Assembly: GCF_004803465.1 (NCBI RefSeq) | Contig: NZ_SRSF01000001.1 | Span: 186,501 to 250,500 of the forward strand | Length of the DNA stretch: 64,000 bases | Direction of reading: 5' to 3' | From: Neolewinella litorea | GTDB lineage: Bacteria; Bacteroidota; Bacteroidia; Chitinophagales; Saprospiraceae | Shown here: in pieces, positions 1-8,734 of the stretch | Position numbering within the stretch: the stretch's first letter is position 1 | Layout: the number at the start of each line of letters is the position of its first letter | Position numbers and translations under genes: made by a program | Notes under the pieces: model-generated | Told to the model about the DNA's origin: nothing | The model's input: the letters and a program-made list of their open reading frames with translations, nothing else | Database searches by the model: none

Positions 1-183
1 GGGAATACCAAATACATCTTTAACGAAACGAAGAACAGCGTGGAGGTGTATGATTTGGCCGCGGACCCCTACGAAAAGCGTGACCTCTCGGCTACGGTGC
101 CTGAGGCTGCCATCGACTCGGCGCGGATACGCATTGCCGCCTGGGTACAATCTCAATCAAAACTCTACGACAGTTTCCAGTGA
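1..183 (+). CDS. Sulfatase / LTA-synthase-like phosphotransferase, C-terminal fragment
   Basis: The first 60 codons are open in frame 1 and end in TGA at 181-183; the gene begins before the window. The fragment holds the typical tail of the sulfatase/alkaline phosphatase superfamily: KYI, then VYDLAADPYEKRDLS, then a helix ending AWVQSQSKLYDSF. In that family this segment is the last beta strand and helix after the catalytic domain. The stop overlaps the GTG start of the next gene by 4 bases (GTGA), so the two are probably translationally coupled. Whether it is a true sulfatase or a phosphoglycerol transferase cannot be told from the tail. Confidence 0.6.
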   Translation, partial: GNTKYIFNETKNSVEVYDLAADPYEKRDLSATVPEAAIDSARIRIAAWVQSQSKLYDSFQ

Positions 184-1910
184 TCACGAGCCGAAAATAC
201 TTTTGGCGGTATACCATGCTCGCCATTGCGGCGGTCGGTATCCTGCTGTACCTCCTGGCCCCCACTTTCGGGTGGATGCTTGATTCCATCTTCCAGCGCA
301 GCACCGCACTTTACCCGGCTCCCGAGGTGGAGGTGATCGGGCGGTACGTCCTCGATGAATCACCGGAAGCGGAAATACCCCCGCGGTTCACCCACTACAT
401 ACTGGACCTGAACTACCAGAGCGGTTGGCTGGAGGACGAAGCTTTGCTCGAGGCACTGCGGGACGAGCGCCCGGTGATGATCACCGTACAGACCTGGAGT
501 TCGGGGAGCCGGGCCTACGACAACAATCCGCTGGTAGACGTAAACGCGGGCAGGTACGACGACATCTTCACCCGGTTTTTTCGATTGCTGCCGGAAAAGG
601 GGGAAGGCATTTACCTGCGGTTCAATCCGGAAATGGAAGTGCCGGTTGACCAGTACCCCTGGCAGCAGTACCCCTCGGTCTACATCGATGCTTACCGCCG
701 TTTTGCCCGCCTGAGTGCACAGGAGGCCCCCGCGGCCGTGCGCATGTGGTCTCCGGCCGGCTATCCCGGCGCCCTGGAATTTTACCCCGGTGACGACGTG
801 GTTGATGCGGCGTCGGTGACCTACCGGTATTCGGGGGAGGGCCAATTGACTGCCTATCCGCGTGACCTGCCTCCGGACACCGACCTGTATCGCCGACTCC
901 ACCGGCTGCGCTTCCTTTCGGTTCCGATTTACGTTATCCTGCCCCCGGAAGCCAAGGGGGCACTGCCGGACCTGAACCGCGTAATCCAAAAGCTGCGGCA
1001 GGCCCCGGAAGGCACCTACGGAAAGCAACCATCGCTCGACGCCGTGACGGCGAACCGCAAACGGTACCGTGAGGAGGCCTTCACTTTCGGCCTGTACGAT
1101 CCGGACGGCCGCTTGCTCGACAACGAAAGCATTTCCGCCGAGCATCTCTTTACCGATTTTCAATCTATCGACTCAGGTAAATTTGATTCCCTGTTCCGGG
1201 CCGTGGACGCGCGTGGACACGTGGCCATCGTAAGCTTCGAGCCCTTTCATGCACCGGACGAGGTACGAGACTCCAATGTGCTGGAAACCATGGTGGAAGG
1301 CAAGTACGATTCGATTTTGGAACGGCTATATACCACCCTGGGCTCCGCTTCCGGGCCGGTGTACTTCCGCTACGCCCACGAAATGGAGATCCCTATTCAC
1401 CGGTACCCCTGGCAAAGCCAGGACCCCCACACCTACATCCGCTCGTTCCGCTACGTGATGAACCCCGACCGCCTCCCCGCAAACATCCGGCGGGTGTGGG
1501 GCCCGGCCGGCGACCGAGGTTCGCTGGAGTGGTATCCGGGCGACGATTTCGTGGACTACATCAGTATTGCCATCTACGGCCTGCCCGACAAGAATATCAC
1601 CGACCCCAAACAGCAGGAGCAGTTCGCTACGGTATTCAACCGCAAGATGTGGCGCATGCGCTTCGTAGGCAAGCCGGTCTTCATTACGGAGTTTGGCGTC
1701 AAGGGCCCGGAGGATTACCAGACGGACTGGATGCTCGGCGCGGCCAAAACACTCAGGGACGACTACCGGATAGTGGGCATCAACTACTTCAATATGTCGG
1801 ATACACCAAAAGCCTGGGGGGATATCAAGCCGCCCGACTGGAGCATCACGCGCCCTACGCTCGACGCCTTCGTGGCGGCGCTGACCGGGGAACGCAAGGA
1901 AAGGCAATAA
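180..1910 (+). CDS. Membrane-anchored tandem GH26-like protein
   Basis: 576 residues, GTG start overlapping the upstream stop. An N-terminal hydrophobic segment (about residues 12-32) suggests a membrane anchor. Two copies of a GH26-like (beta-mannanase fold) domain follow, about residues 45-290 and 300-565. The second copy has the expected acid/base Glu in AHEME (E401), the substrate-side motif WYPGDDFVDYISIAIYG, and the nucleophile in FITEFG (E504). The first copy keeps PEME (E151) and FYPGDDVVDAASV but has VILPPE where TEFG should be, so it lacks the nucleophile and is probably a binding or scaffold domain. Coupling to a sulfatase/LtaS-like gene suggests a role in trimming or making a surface polysaccharide. 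The substrate is not predictable; the family call rests on motifs only. Confidence 0.7.
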   Translation: MITSRKYFWRYTMLAIAAVGILLYLLAPTFGWMLDSIFQRSTALYPAPEVEVIGRYVLDESPEAEIPPRFTHYILDLNYQSGWLEDEALLEALRDERPVMITVQTWSSGSRAYDNNPLVDVNAGRYDDIFTRFFRLLPEKGEGIYLRFNPEMEVPVDQYPWQQYPSVYIDAYRRFARLSAQEAPAAVRMWSPAGYPGALEFYPGDDVVDAASVTYRYSGEGQLTAYPRDLPPDTDLYRRLHRLRFLSVPIYVILPPEAKGALPDLNRVIQKLRQAPEGTYGKQPSLDAVTANRKRYREEAFTFGLYDPDGRLLDNESISAEHLFTDFQSIDSGKFDSLFRAVDARGHVAIVSFEPFHAPDEVRDSNVLETMVEGKYDSILERLYTTLGSASGPVYFRYAHEMEIPIHRYPWQSQDPHTYIRSFRYVMNPDRLPANIRRVWGPAGDRGSLEWYPGDDFVDYISIAIYGLPDKNITDPKQQEQFATVFNRKMWRMRFVGKPVFITEFGVKGPEDYQTDWMLGAAKTLRDDYRIVGINYFNMSDTPKAWGDIKPPDWSITRPTLDAFVAALTGERKERQ

Positions 1911-2019
1911 ATGGCTGTGTGACGAAAAGCAACATATTGGTGAAAACCGTAAATCAATTTCCCAAACTAGAAATATTGGGTTTTCTTTACCTCGAAGTTG
2001 TTGTTAAACCACGCGCACT

Positions 2020-4485
2020 ATGTCACCCACACCTACCCCGTTAGTTACCCTTTACCTGTTGTTACTGGGCACCCTGCTGCCGCAGCAAGGTTTTACGCAG
2101 GCCCGAGACAGCCTGTTGATCGACTTCGGTACCGTGCCCTCCGCGCTGCCCTGGAACAACCTCCCGGATTTCGCGGGTGGGAGTATCGCATCCCTGACCA
2201 ACAGTCGTTCGCTGCCGACGTCTTATTCCATCTCCGTAACCGATGCCTTTACGGGGGTCAATACGGCGGGTACGCAGGATGCCGACCCAGAACTCGGATT
2301 GCCGGCTTCGGCCACCGGGGACAGCTTTTTCGGAAATACCGGGGAGTTTGGAGGATCGACGGAGCCCACCGGTGCCGTAACGCTAAGCGGATTGCGCACC
2401 GACAAGGAATATACCCTTACCATCTTCGCCTCCCGTAACGGGGCGAACGATAACCGGGAAGCAGCCTATGTCCTGGAAGGGGAATCCACCGAAACCGTAT
2501 ACCTGGATGCGGCAAACAATGAAAGTGGGGTGGTACGGATCACGCAGGTCCCCGCCGCCGACGGGACCATCCGCCTGCAAGCGGGTCCAGGGCCCAATAA
2601 CGACAACCCGACCGGTTTCTACTATCTCGGTGCAGTCATCGTGAGCTACGATCAGGAGGACACGCCGCCCCCACCGCCGCCGCCTCCTACCGGGCCCGAT
2701 GAATTGGATACGGTACTCGTGGACTTCGGGGGCAGTTCGACCAGTCCCGCACCCTGGAACAACATCACCGACCCGGATGCCGGGTCCATTGCCGACCTGC
2801 AGAACTCCAGTGGCTTTCAAACGGGCTACGGACTCAACATTTACGACCGCTTCAATAACATCAATACCAACGGGACGCTCAATCCAAATTCCGATCTCGA
2901 CCTGGTCGCTTCCGCCACCGGAGACAGCTTTTTCGGTAACGTTTCGGAATTCGGCGGCCGCACCGAACCCACCGCCGGGCTGGAACTCACCGGACTGAAC
3001 CCGGAAAAAACCTACAGCGTCGAGCTCTTCGCCTCCCGCAGCGCGAGCGACAACCGCGAAACGCAATACATCGTCACCGGAGCAACCAGGGACTCGGTCT
3101 ATCTTGACGTTGCGTCCAACGCCGACAGTATCGCCGTTGCGACCCTCCAGCCCTCGGCTGAAGGCACCCTCCGCATCGACGTCGGGCCCGGTCCTAATAA
3201 TACAAACGGTTCCAAGTTCTACTACCTCGGTGTCCTGCGGCTAACCTACGCCAACGAAGACGCGGCGGGAGAGACCACCCTGAAGCTGACCGCCCCGAAC
3301 GGCGGCGAATTCTGGCAGGCGGGCAAAACCCCCTCCATCACCTGGGAGTCACAGAACCTTACGGATGTCGTCCTTGAATATTCGATCAACAACGGACAAG
3401 ATTGGACGACCATCGATACCGTACCGGCTTTTGACCGGTCGTATTCCTGGACGGTACCGGCCACGCCGACCGACTCCGCCCTGGTACGGATCCTGGCCGA
3501 CAGTCTTTTCGACGTCAGCGATTCGGTCTTTGAAATTTCCTCCGACACCACCAGCTGTACAATCGTCGTCCTTGGCTCCTCCACGGCCGAAGGTACCGGT
3601 GCCTCAAACCCCGACAGCGCGTGGGTGAACCGGTACGCAGACTACCTGTCCGACGACACCCGCTACGAAGTGGTCAACCTGGCCCGCGGGGGGTACACCA
3701 CCTACCATATCCTGCCCACGGGCGCGGACGTTCCGGCCGGGGTCAACATTACTCCGGACCCGACACGGAACATCACCCGGGCCCTGGAATACGATCCTTT
3801 TGCGGTGATCATCAACATGCCTTCCAACGACGCGGCCAATAACTTCCCCGTCGAAGACCAACTGGAAAATTTTGCTGCAGTGATAACCATGGCACGCGAG
3901 GCGGGGGTAGAAGTATGGGTAGCCACTACCCAACCCCGTAATTTTACCAACACCTCTCAGGTGGAACTGCAGCGGGAGGTACGGGATTCGTTGTTCGCGA
4001 TTTACGGCGATCGGGCGATTGATTTCTGGACGGGCGTGGCCGACGGGAACGGATTCATCTTGGACAGCCTCGACAGTGGTGACGGCATCCACCTGAACGA
4101 TGCCGGTCACCGCCTGCTCTTCGATCGGGTGGTTGATCTGCGTCTGGACACCTTTGATTGTTCGGGTATGACCGATCCGGTCCGGTCGATCATCACCTCC
4201 CTGTCCGGCGTGTCGGTTTTTCCGAATCCGAACAGCACCGGCGTGCTCAACATTACATTACCCGCGGAAGTAAGCGGACTGGTTGAGGTGAGGATCATCG
4301 ATCTGCTGGGCCGTGAACGGTTCCGGCAGGAGGGCCGGATCGCTTCCGGGGGGCAGCAACGTCTGCAGATCCCTACCGGTGACTTTGCCGGGCGGACCGG
4401 GGCAGGGGAGTACTTCATTTGCCTGGTGACCGTGAAGGATGGTAACCATTGGCGCCGCCAGGCCGTGGGCGTGATGATCAGATAA
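2020..4485 (+). CDS. T9SS-exported SGNH/GDSL esterase with duplicated N-terminal module
   Basis: 821 residues. A signal peptide (residues 1-27, ending near GFTQA) is followed by two homologous modules of about 190 residues (about 28-213 and 232-412), each starting with a VDFG/IDFG strand and carrying ASATGDSFFGN and GPGPNN motifs. A proline run near residue 215 links them. An Ig-like segment with PNGGEFWQAG follows (about 425-505). The SGNH hydrolase domain starts near 512 with VVLGSSTAEGTGA (catalytic Ser) and ends with GDGIHLNDAGH (catalytic Asp/His). The last 90 residues, from VFPNPNSTG, are a type A T9SS sorting domain. The protein is therefore expected on the cell surface or outside the cell, probably removing acyl groups from a polysaccharide. 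The paired modules are likely carbohydrate-binding, which is inference. Confidence 0.85.
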   Translation: MSPTPTPLVTLYLLLLGTLLPQQGFTQARDSLLIDFGTVPSALPWNNLPDFAGGSIASLTNSRSLPTSYSISVTDAFTGVNTAGTQDADPELGLPASATGDSFFGNTGEFGGSTEPTGAVTLSGLRTDKEYTLTIFASRNGANDNREAAYVLEGESTETVYLDAANNESGVVRITQVPAADGTIRLQAGPGPNNDNPTGFYYLGAVIVSYDQEDTPPPPPPPPTGPDELDTVLVDFGGSSTSPAPWNNITDPDAGSIADLQNSSGFQTGYGLNIYDRFNNINTNGTLNPNSDLDLVASATGDSFFGNVSEFGGRTEPTAGLELTGLNPEKTYSVELFASRSASDNRETQYIVTGATRDSVYLDVASNADSIAVATLQPSAEGTLRIDVGPGPNNTNGSKFYYLGVLRLTYANEDAAGETTLKLTAPNGGEFWQAGKTPSITWESQNLTDVVLEYSINNGQDWTTIDTVPAFDRSYSWTVPATPTDSALVRILADSLFDVSDSVFEISSDTTSCTIVVLGSSTAEGTGASNPDSAWVNRYADYLSDDTRYEVVNLARGGYTTYHILPTGADVPAGVNITPDPTRNITRALEYDPFAVIINMPSNDAANNFPVEDQLENFAAVITMAREAGVEVWVATTQPRNFTNTSQVELQREVRDSLFAIYGDRAIDFWTGVADGNGFILDSLDSGDGIHLNDAGHRLLFDRVVDLRLDTFDCSGMTDPVRSIITSLSGVSVFPNPNSTGVLNITLPAEVSGLVEVRIIDLLGRERFRQEGRIASGGQQRLQIPTGDFAGRTGAGEYFICLVTVKDGNHWRRQAVGVMIR

Positions 4486-4752
4486 GGAAACGAGTTTATG
4501 GGATGCGATCGTTCCAACTGGATGGGTTAGGCCGGCAAACCCATAACCCTGGTCCAAATACGCTCGCAACAGGCTGCTCCATCCCAGTGACATCGGATGT
4601 CGTCGCCACCAGTGACCAATAGCGACGACCTAGGCGCGAGCGGGTGACCATAGCTTGCGGTATGGCCGATTGCGACACTTGGCTGACAGTTTTAAGGGAA
4701 TACTAACGCCAGGAATTAGGGTGCACCTGGGGCGCATGCGTACCTTGGTGCG

Positions 4753-5841
4753 GTGAATTTGTCCGAACAGACCCTTGATTTGGTCATCATTGGCCGGTCA
4801 ATACTGAGCAGCCACGTTAACCCGACGGCGCAGTTGTACCGTGGGCTGATCAATGAGCTTTCCCATTACGGTCACCGGACCACCTACCTCGAGCCCCTGG
4901 ACCGTCAGGCTCGTGCGCCCCGCGACATGTTCAAGTCGCCCTATTGCGAGGTGTGGTCCTACGAAAGCATTGAAGTTCTGCTGCGGGAATACCTGCCCGC
5001 CATCGCATCGGCCGATCTGGTCATGCTGGGTTCCGGCGTGCCGGGGGCGGACCGCATCGCGCAGTGGATTGCCAACGAGGCCCGCGGCATCAAGCTGTAT
5101 TACGATACCGACCTGAGCCGGACGCTAAACAGCCTGGACGCGAATTCGACCTGCCCGTTGTGCCTTTCCCCTGCGTCGGTGACGGCCTTCAATATGTACT
5201 TGTCGACCACTGGTGGGCCGGCCCTGCAGCGGCTGTGCGCGGACTACGCCGTGCGCAATGTGCGGCCCCTTTACGAGAGCATCGATCCTTTCGCCTTTTA
5301 CCGGATGGACATCGAAAAGACCTACGATCTGGGCTTTATTGGAACCTACAAGGCGGAACGTAGCACGCTCCTGGACGACCTGCTGCTGAAACCCGCCGCA
5401 ATGACGCCCAATAGGCGTTTCGCCCTGGCCGGGGAAGGCTACCCCGCGGATATCGTGGTACCGGATAACCTTACTTACCTGGAGCACCTTCCGGAAACCA
5501 ACCGCGTAGACTTCTACAACCGGCAATCCTGTACCCTCATCATTGGGCAAAGCAACCGCAGGCGCTTCGGGTATACCCCAACGGTGCAATTGCTGGCGGC
5601 CGCTGCCTGCGGAGTGCCGATTCTCTCCGATGCCTGGACGGGGTTGGATGAATTTTTCGAGCACAACCGCGATATCTTTTGCGTGCATGACCACCATGAG
5701 GTGCTCGACGTGCTGTACGGTACGGATGAGGCTACCAAACGGAAGGTTGGCGCAAACGCGCGTGAGCGGGTCCTTTCCACGCACACAACCGCCCAACGTG
5801 CGCGGCAGCTGCTGGCCTATTGGGAAGAGATCGCGGATTAG
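4753..5841 (+). CDS. CgeB-like glycosyltransferase (GT-B fold)
   Basis: 362 residues with GTG start; no ATG lies upstream in frame, since an ATG at 4737 runs into a stop. Residues 10-120 look like the N-terminal Rossmann half of a GT-B enzyme. The C-terminal part holds FIGTYKAERSTLLDDLL, then GYTPTVQLLAAAACGVPILSD near residues 276-298 and a terminal THTTAQRARQLL. This matches glycosyltransferases of the spore-protein CgeB/Glyco_trans_1_2 group, which end in an HTxxxRA element. Donor and acceptor are unknown. A TACCTTGG element (4741-4748) directly before the start resembles a Bacteroidota -7 box. The gene converges on yaaA with a 4-base overlap of the ends. Confidence 0.75.
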   Translation: MNLSEQTLDLVIIGRSILSSHVNPTAQLYRGLINELSHYGHRTTYLEPLDRQARAPRDMFKSPYCEVWSYESIEVLLREYLPAIASADLVMLGSGVPGADRIAQWIANEARGIKLYYDTDLSRTLNSLDANSTCPLCLSPASVTAFNMYLSTTGGPALQRLCADYAVRNVRPLYESIDPFAFYRMDIEKTYDLGFIGTYKAERSTLLDDLLLKPAAMTPNRRFALAGEGYPADIVVPDNLTYLEHLPETNRVDFYNRQSCTLIIGQSNRRRFGYTPTVQLLAAAACGVPILSDAWTGLDEFFEHNRDIFCVHDHHEVLDVLYGTDEATKRKVGANARERVLSTHTTAQRARQLLAYWEEIAD

Positions 5842-6593
5842 TCGCGGACGTACACCCAGTCGTTTTCTTCACTTAAATCCTCCCGGAAAACATAGTCGTT
5901 CACGACAAGTTCCCGCAAGGGTTCAGCCGTGCGGATACCCTCAAGGGTTATCAGGCGAGCCATTCGGCCCCGCGCCTTTTTCGCATTGAAGGGTATGATG
6001 CGATAACTCCCCTGTCGGTTCTCCTTGAAGTGAATGTTGAGGATCCGGCCGTTTAATCTATCCTCCTGTATACTGCGGAAGTACTCCTTACTTGCCAGGT
6101 TCAGCACCAGACCGGTTCCATCCTCCGCCAGGTCCTCATTAAGCAGGTCTGTGATCCGGTGGTCCCAGAATGCATAAAGGCTATTGCCTCGGTCATTGGC
6201 CAGGCGGGTACCCATTTCCAGGCGGTAGGGTTGCATCAGATCGCTGGGGCGCAGGAGCCCGTATAGTCCGGAAAGGATGCGGATCTGCCGTTCGGCGAAG
6301 GCAAATTCACGTTCGGTGAAGTCGTCCGCTTCCAGGTCTTGGTATACGTCCCCCTTGAAGGCCAGCAAGGCGGCCTTTCCCGCGGGCTTGTCGGTTTCGA
6401 AGGACTGATATCTTTCGTAATTCAGCTCGGCCAACTTTTCACTGATCGACATCAACTCACCCAGTTCCGAGACCGATTGTTGCTGCAGGTGGTCTACGAG
6501 TTGGTGGGTGTCCGCAAGCATACGGGGTAGGGTGCCTCCCGCTTCGGCGGGGGACATATCCAGCGTCTTGGCCGGAGAGAGTAAAATTAACAT
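5838..6593 (-). CDS. yaaA: Peroxide stress protein YaaA (DUF328)
   Basis: 251 residues, normal length for the family. The start MLILLSPAKTLD is the family hallmark, and LSGLYGLLRPSD, PYRLEMGT, LYAFWDHRIT and NLASKEYF follow in the usual order. The characterised E. coli protein binds DNA and limits intracellular iron during hydrogen peroxide stress. It is the last gene of a minus-strand run after hscB-like (3-base gap) and rseP, so the three are probably one operon. Confidence 0.93.
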   Translation of the reverse strand: MLILLSPAKTLDMSPAEAGGTLPRMLADTHQLVDHLQQQSVSELGELMSISEKLAELNYERYQSFETDKPAGKAALLAFKGDVYQDLEADDFTEREFAFAERQIRILSGLYGLLRPSDLMQPYRLEMGTRLANDRGNSLYAFWDHRITDLLNEDLAEDGTGLVLNLASKEYFRSIQEDRLNGRILNIHFKENRQGSYRIIPFNAKKARGRMARLITLEGIRTAEPLRELVVNDYVFREDLSEENDWVYVRD

Positions 6594-6596
6594 GGG

Positions 6597-7106
6597 TTAA
6601 ATCTTTTCGCGCAGGCGAAGCAAATACCGCCGCTTCAGGTAGTAGTCTTTCAATTGGTCGAGCTCCTCCTGGGTTACCCGGTCGTCGTCGTAGTGCTCGA
6701 TGATGCTTTCAACGTCGCGGTCGAGGTCGGCCTCCAGTTGGTCGATCAGTCCGGCCACCTTTTGCCGCACGCTGGGGTCGTCCTCAAACTCGAGTTCCAT
6801 CAGGGCTTCATTCACCTCCATGATTTCCATGAGAAAATCCTGGGGGACCTGGTTGCTGCCTTCCTCACCCAGTACGTTTTTGATCTCGAGGAGGTGCTTA
6901 AGGCGCAGATCGTCGTCGGCGAGTACCTTGTAGCCCTGGTTGTTGAGGGTGCTTTTCTCCAAGACTTCTTGCTGAGCGGCATCGTCTTCCAGCGTGTGGA
7001 AGTCCGGGTGGAATTGCTTGGAGAAGGCGTAAAACTTACGCTTCAGTGCCGCCTGATCCACCGTCGGGGAGGGGCGTAAATCGAAAAAGCTGAAATAGTC
7101 CGTCAT
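6597..7106 (-). CDS. hscB: HscB-like J-domain co-chaperone
   Basis: 169 residues. The N-terminal 70 residues form a J domain with the invariant HPD at 33-35 (QFHPDFH). The rest is an acidic three-helix HSCB oligomerisation domain, in which the stretch LEIKNVLGEE and the pattern MEVNEALMELE are typical. HscB hands the IscU scaffold to HscA for Fe-S cluster transfer. The ATG overlaps the rseP stop by one base (TAATG), showing translational coupling. No isc genes are visible in the window, so the partner set lies elsewhere. Confidence 0.85.
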   Translation of the reverse strand: MTDYFSFFDLRPSPTVDQAALKRKFYAFSKQFHPDFHTLEDDAAQQEVLEKSTLNNQGYKVLADDDLRLKHLLEIKNVLGEEGSNQVPQDFLMEIMEVNEALMELEFEDDPSVRQKVAGLIDQLEADLDRDVESIIEHYDDDRVTQEELDQLKDYYLKRRYLLRLREKI

Positions 7107-8449
7107 TAGTTATTGATCCAGCGCCAGATGTCTAGTCCGTTGGCGAGTACCACCAGACCCAGTACGATCACGAATCCGACCATGGTGGCGCGCTCCATGA
7201 ATTTGTCGCTCGGTTTCCGCCCGGTCACTACCTCATATAAAAGGAACATAACGTGGCCGCCGTCGAGTGCGGGGATAGGCAGCAGGTTCATGAAGGCCAG
7301 GATCAGGGAAAGGGAAGCGGTCATATACCAGAAGCGTTCCCAGTTCCATGTGTTACCAAACATGGAGCCAATGCTGGCAAAACCGCCGAGGCTTTCGGTG
7401 ACCTTGATCTTACCGGCAAACATCTGGCCAAAGGCCTTGAACTGATCGCCGAGGAAGTTGACGCCCTGATTGACGCCGGCGGGAATAGACTCCAGAAAGC
7501 CGTACTCCTGCCGCTCCGTGTCGTAGAAATAGTTGGGGGGCGCTACCGCTACGCCGATCATGCCTTCTTCGGATAGCGTCAGCGGTACTTCATTGACTTG
7601 CTCGCTTTCCTTAGGCTGTATACCAAGGGTGATGGTCTGACCTTTCTTTTGCCGGATCACCTCGGTGACCTGGTCAAAATACGGGGTAGGGGTGCCGTCG
7701 ACGCTTACTACCCGGTCTTCTTTCTGCAGTCCGGCTTCCTCGGCGGGACCGCCCGGTGCTACGTCGGCCACCACCAGCGGCATGCGCATGGTGAACAGGC
7801 GGGCGTTCTTGTTTTCGTACCGCGTGAGCAGGTCGGTCCACTTGGGGTCGACCTCTACCGCTACTTCCTGACCGTTACGGTTGACGTCGATGTTCCGGGC
7901 ATTATTAATGGCTATTTCCCGGAGGACGATGCGGTCGTTGAAACGCTCGAAGGGCACATTGCCAACCCGCAGGATGTGGTCGCCGCTTTCCAGACCGATC
8001 TCGCGTCCCAGGCTATCGGCGGCGATGCCAGCGGTGATGTTCTCCGCCGGAAAGTATTCCTCGCCGTAGCCGAAGAGGACCATGGCGTAGATGAAAAAGC
8101 CCAGGAAGAAGTTTACCGTCACGCCGCCGAGCATAATGATCAGGCGCTGCCAGGCCGGCTTGGCCCTGAATTCCCACGGCTGCGGCTCCTGTTCCATCTG
8201 TTCGGTATCGAAGCTCTCGTCAATCATGCCGCTGATCTTCACGTAGCCGCCCAGGGGGAGCCAGCCGATACCGTACTCGGTCTCGCCGATCTGTTTCTTG
8301 AACAGGCTGAAACCCGGGTCGAAAAACAGGTAGAATTTTTCAACCCGCGTACCGAAAAGCCGCGCCGGAAGGAAGTGGCCGAATTCGTGGAGCACGATCA
8401 AAATTGAAAGGCTCAGGACCAGCTGCCCAACGGTAATCAAAGTATCCAT
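7106..8449 (-). CDS. rseP: Site-2 protease RseP (M50 zinc metalloprotease)
   Basis: 447 residues, inner-membrane protease of regulated intramembrane proteolysis. The zinc motif HEFGH is at residues 21-25 in the first membrane helix. Two PDZ-type regions lie in the middle; the second is marked by GPAEEAGLQKEDRVVSVDG. The third zinc ligand sits in NLLPIPALDGGH near the C terminus. These are the full set of family residues. It is the first gene of the rseP-hscB-yaaA run. Upstream, a TAACTTTA on the minus strand resembles a -7 box, but no matching -33 box is placed correctly. Confidence 0.95.
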   Translation of the reverse strand: MDTLITVGQLVLSLSILIVLHEFGHFLPARLFGTRVEKFYLFFDPGFSLFKKQIGETEYGIGWLPLGGYVKISGMIDESFDTEQMEQEPQPWEFRAKPAWQRLIIMLGGVTVNFFLGFFIYAMVLFGYGEEYFPAENITAGIAADSLGREIGLESGDHILRVGNVPFERFNDRIVLREIAINNARNIDVNRNGQEVAVEVDPKWTDLLTRYENKNARLFTMRMPLVVADVAPGGPAEEAGLQKEDRVVSVDGTPTPYFDQVTEVIRQKKGQTITLGIQPKESEQVNEVPLTLSEEGMIGVAVAPPNYFYDTERQEYGFLESIPAGVNQGVNFLGDQFKAFGQMFAGKIKVTESLGGFASIGSMFGNTWNWERFWYMTASLSLILAFMNLLPIPALDGGHVMFLLYEVVTGRKPSDKFMERATMVGFVIVLGLVVLANGLDIWRWINN

Positions 8450-8559
8450 ACGGTAAAGTTAGAGCCCGGGAGTTGAATCGCGTACCGGGTCAATTAGTAA
8501 CGAGCGGGCGAAGCTATGGTTGAGCGCCCATCAATTCGGCGTAGTTGCCAGAACAACAT

Positions 8560-8590
8560 TTTGTGTTTCAAAAACAAGGCCGTAGGTTTG
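8560..8590 (+). promoter_or_regulatory. Predicted Bacteroidota promoter for the pheL-pheA operon
   Basis: TTTG at 8560-8563 and TAGGTTTG at 8583-8590 are separated by 19 nt, matching the Bacteroidota primary sigma consensus (TTTG about 19-20 nt before TAnnTTTG). The expected transcription start is near 8595, only about 3 nt before the leader ATG at 8598, so the transcript would be leaderless or nearly so. Confidence 0.75.
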
Positions 8591-8597
8591 TGGCACG

Positions 8598-8651
8598 ATG
8601 ACAAAAAACACTTTCTATTTCTGGTTTAGCTTTTACTGCCTACGCGAGTAG
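8598..8651 (+). CDS. pheL: Aromatic leader peptide of the pheA operon
   Basis: A 17-codon ORF, MTKNTFYFWFSFYCLRE, ending in TAG at 8649-8651. Seven of the eight residues at positions 6-13 are aromatic (four Phe, two Tyr, one Trp), a composition expected of an attenuation leader for phenylalanine and tyrosine genes. It lies 7 nt after a good -7 box and 84 nt before the pheA start, and is followed by a terminator. No Shine-Dalgarno sequence precedes it, which fits a leaderless mRNA and the weak use of such sites in Bacteroidota. Ribosome stalling at the Phe/Tyr codons would act as the sensor. The function is inferred from composition and position. Confidence 0.85.
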   Translation: MTKNTFYFWFSFYCLRE

Positions 8652-8699
8652 GGGGCAGCTGAACGTACCAAAGGAAAGTTACAGCAATGGCGGTCCCCC
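8651..8699 (+). promoter_or_regulatory. Candidate antiterminator helix of the pheA attenuator
   Basis: GGGGG at 8651-8655 can pair with CCCCC at 8695-8699. The helix extends with C8656-G8693, G8658-C8691, C8659-G8690 and wobble pairs, with one bulge and one A-G mismatch. Its 3' arm covers the 5' arm of the terminator at 8690-8697, so the two cannot form together. The 5' arm begins at the last base of the leader stop codon. A ribosome that finishes the leader hides it (terminator forms); a ribosome stalled at the Phe codons (8613-8633) leaves it free. The pairing was worked out by eye. Confidence 0.65.
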
Positions 8700-8721
8700 A
8701 CATCCGGGAGCCGCTTTTTTT
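8689..8721 (+). terminator. Intrinsic terminator (attenuator) before pheA
   Basis: GCGGTCCC (8690-8697) pairs with GGGAGCCGC (8706-8714) with one bulged G, an 8-nt loop, and then seven T residues (8715-8721). It stands between the leader peptide and the pheA start, so termination here would silence the whole operon. Confidence 0.8.
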
Positions 8722-8734
8722 ATTTCAGCAGCCT

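Noticed and set aside
4486-4752. Short minus-strand frames between the esterase and the glycosyltransferase
   Set aside because: No start context, no recognisable motif; the interval seems non-coding.
8687-8734. In-frame extension of pheA to an upstream ATG
   Set aside because: The ATG lies in the terminator stem and the residues have no family match; ATG 8735 is used.
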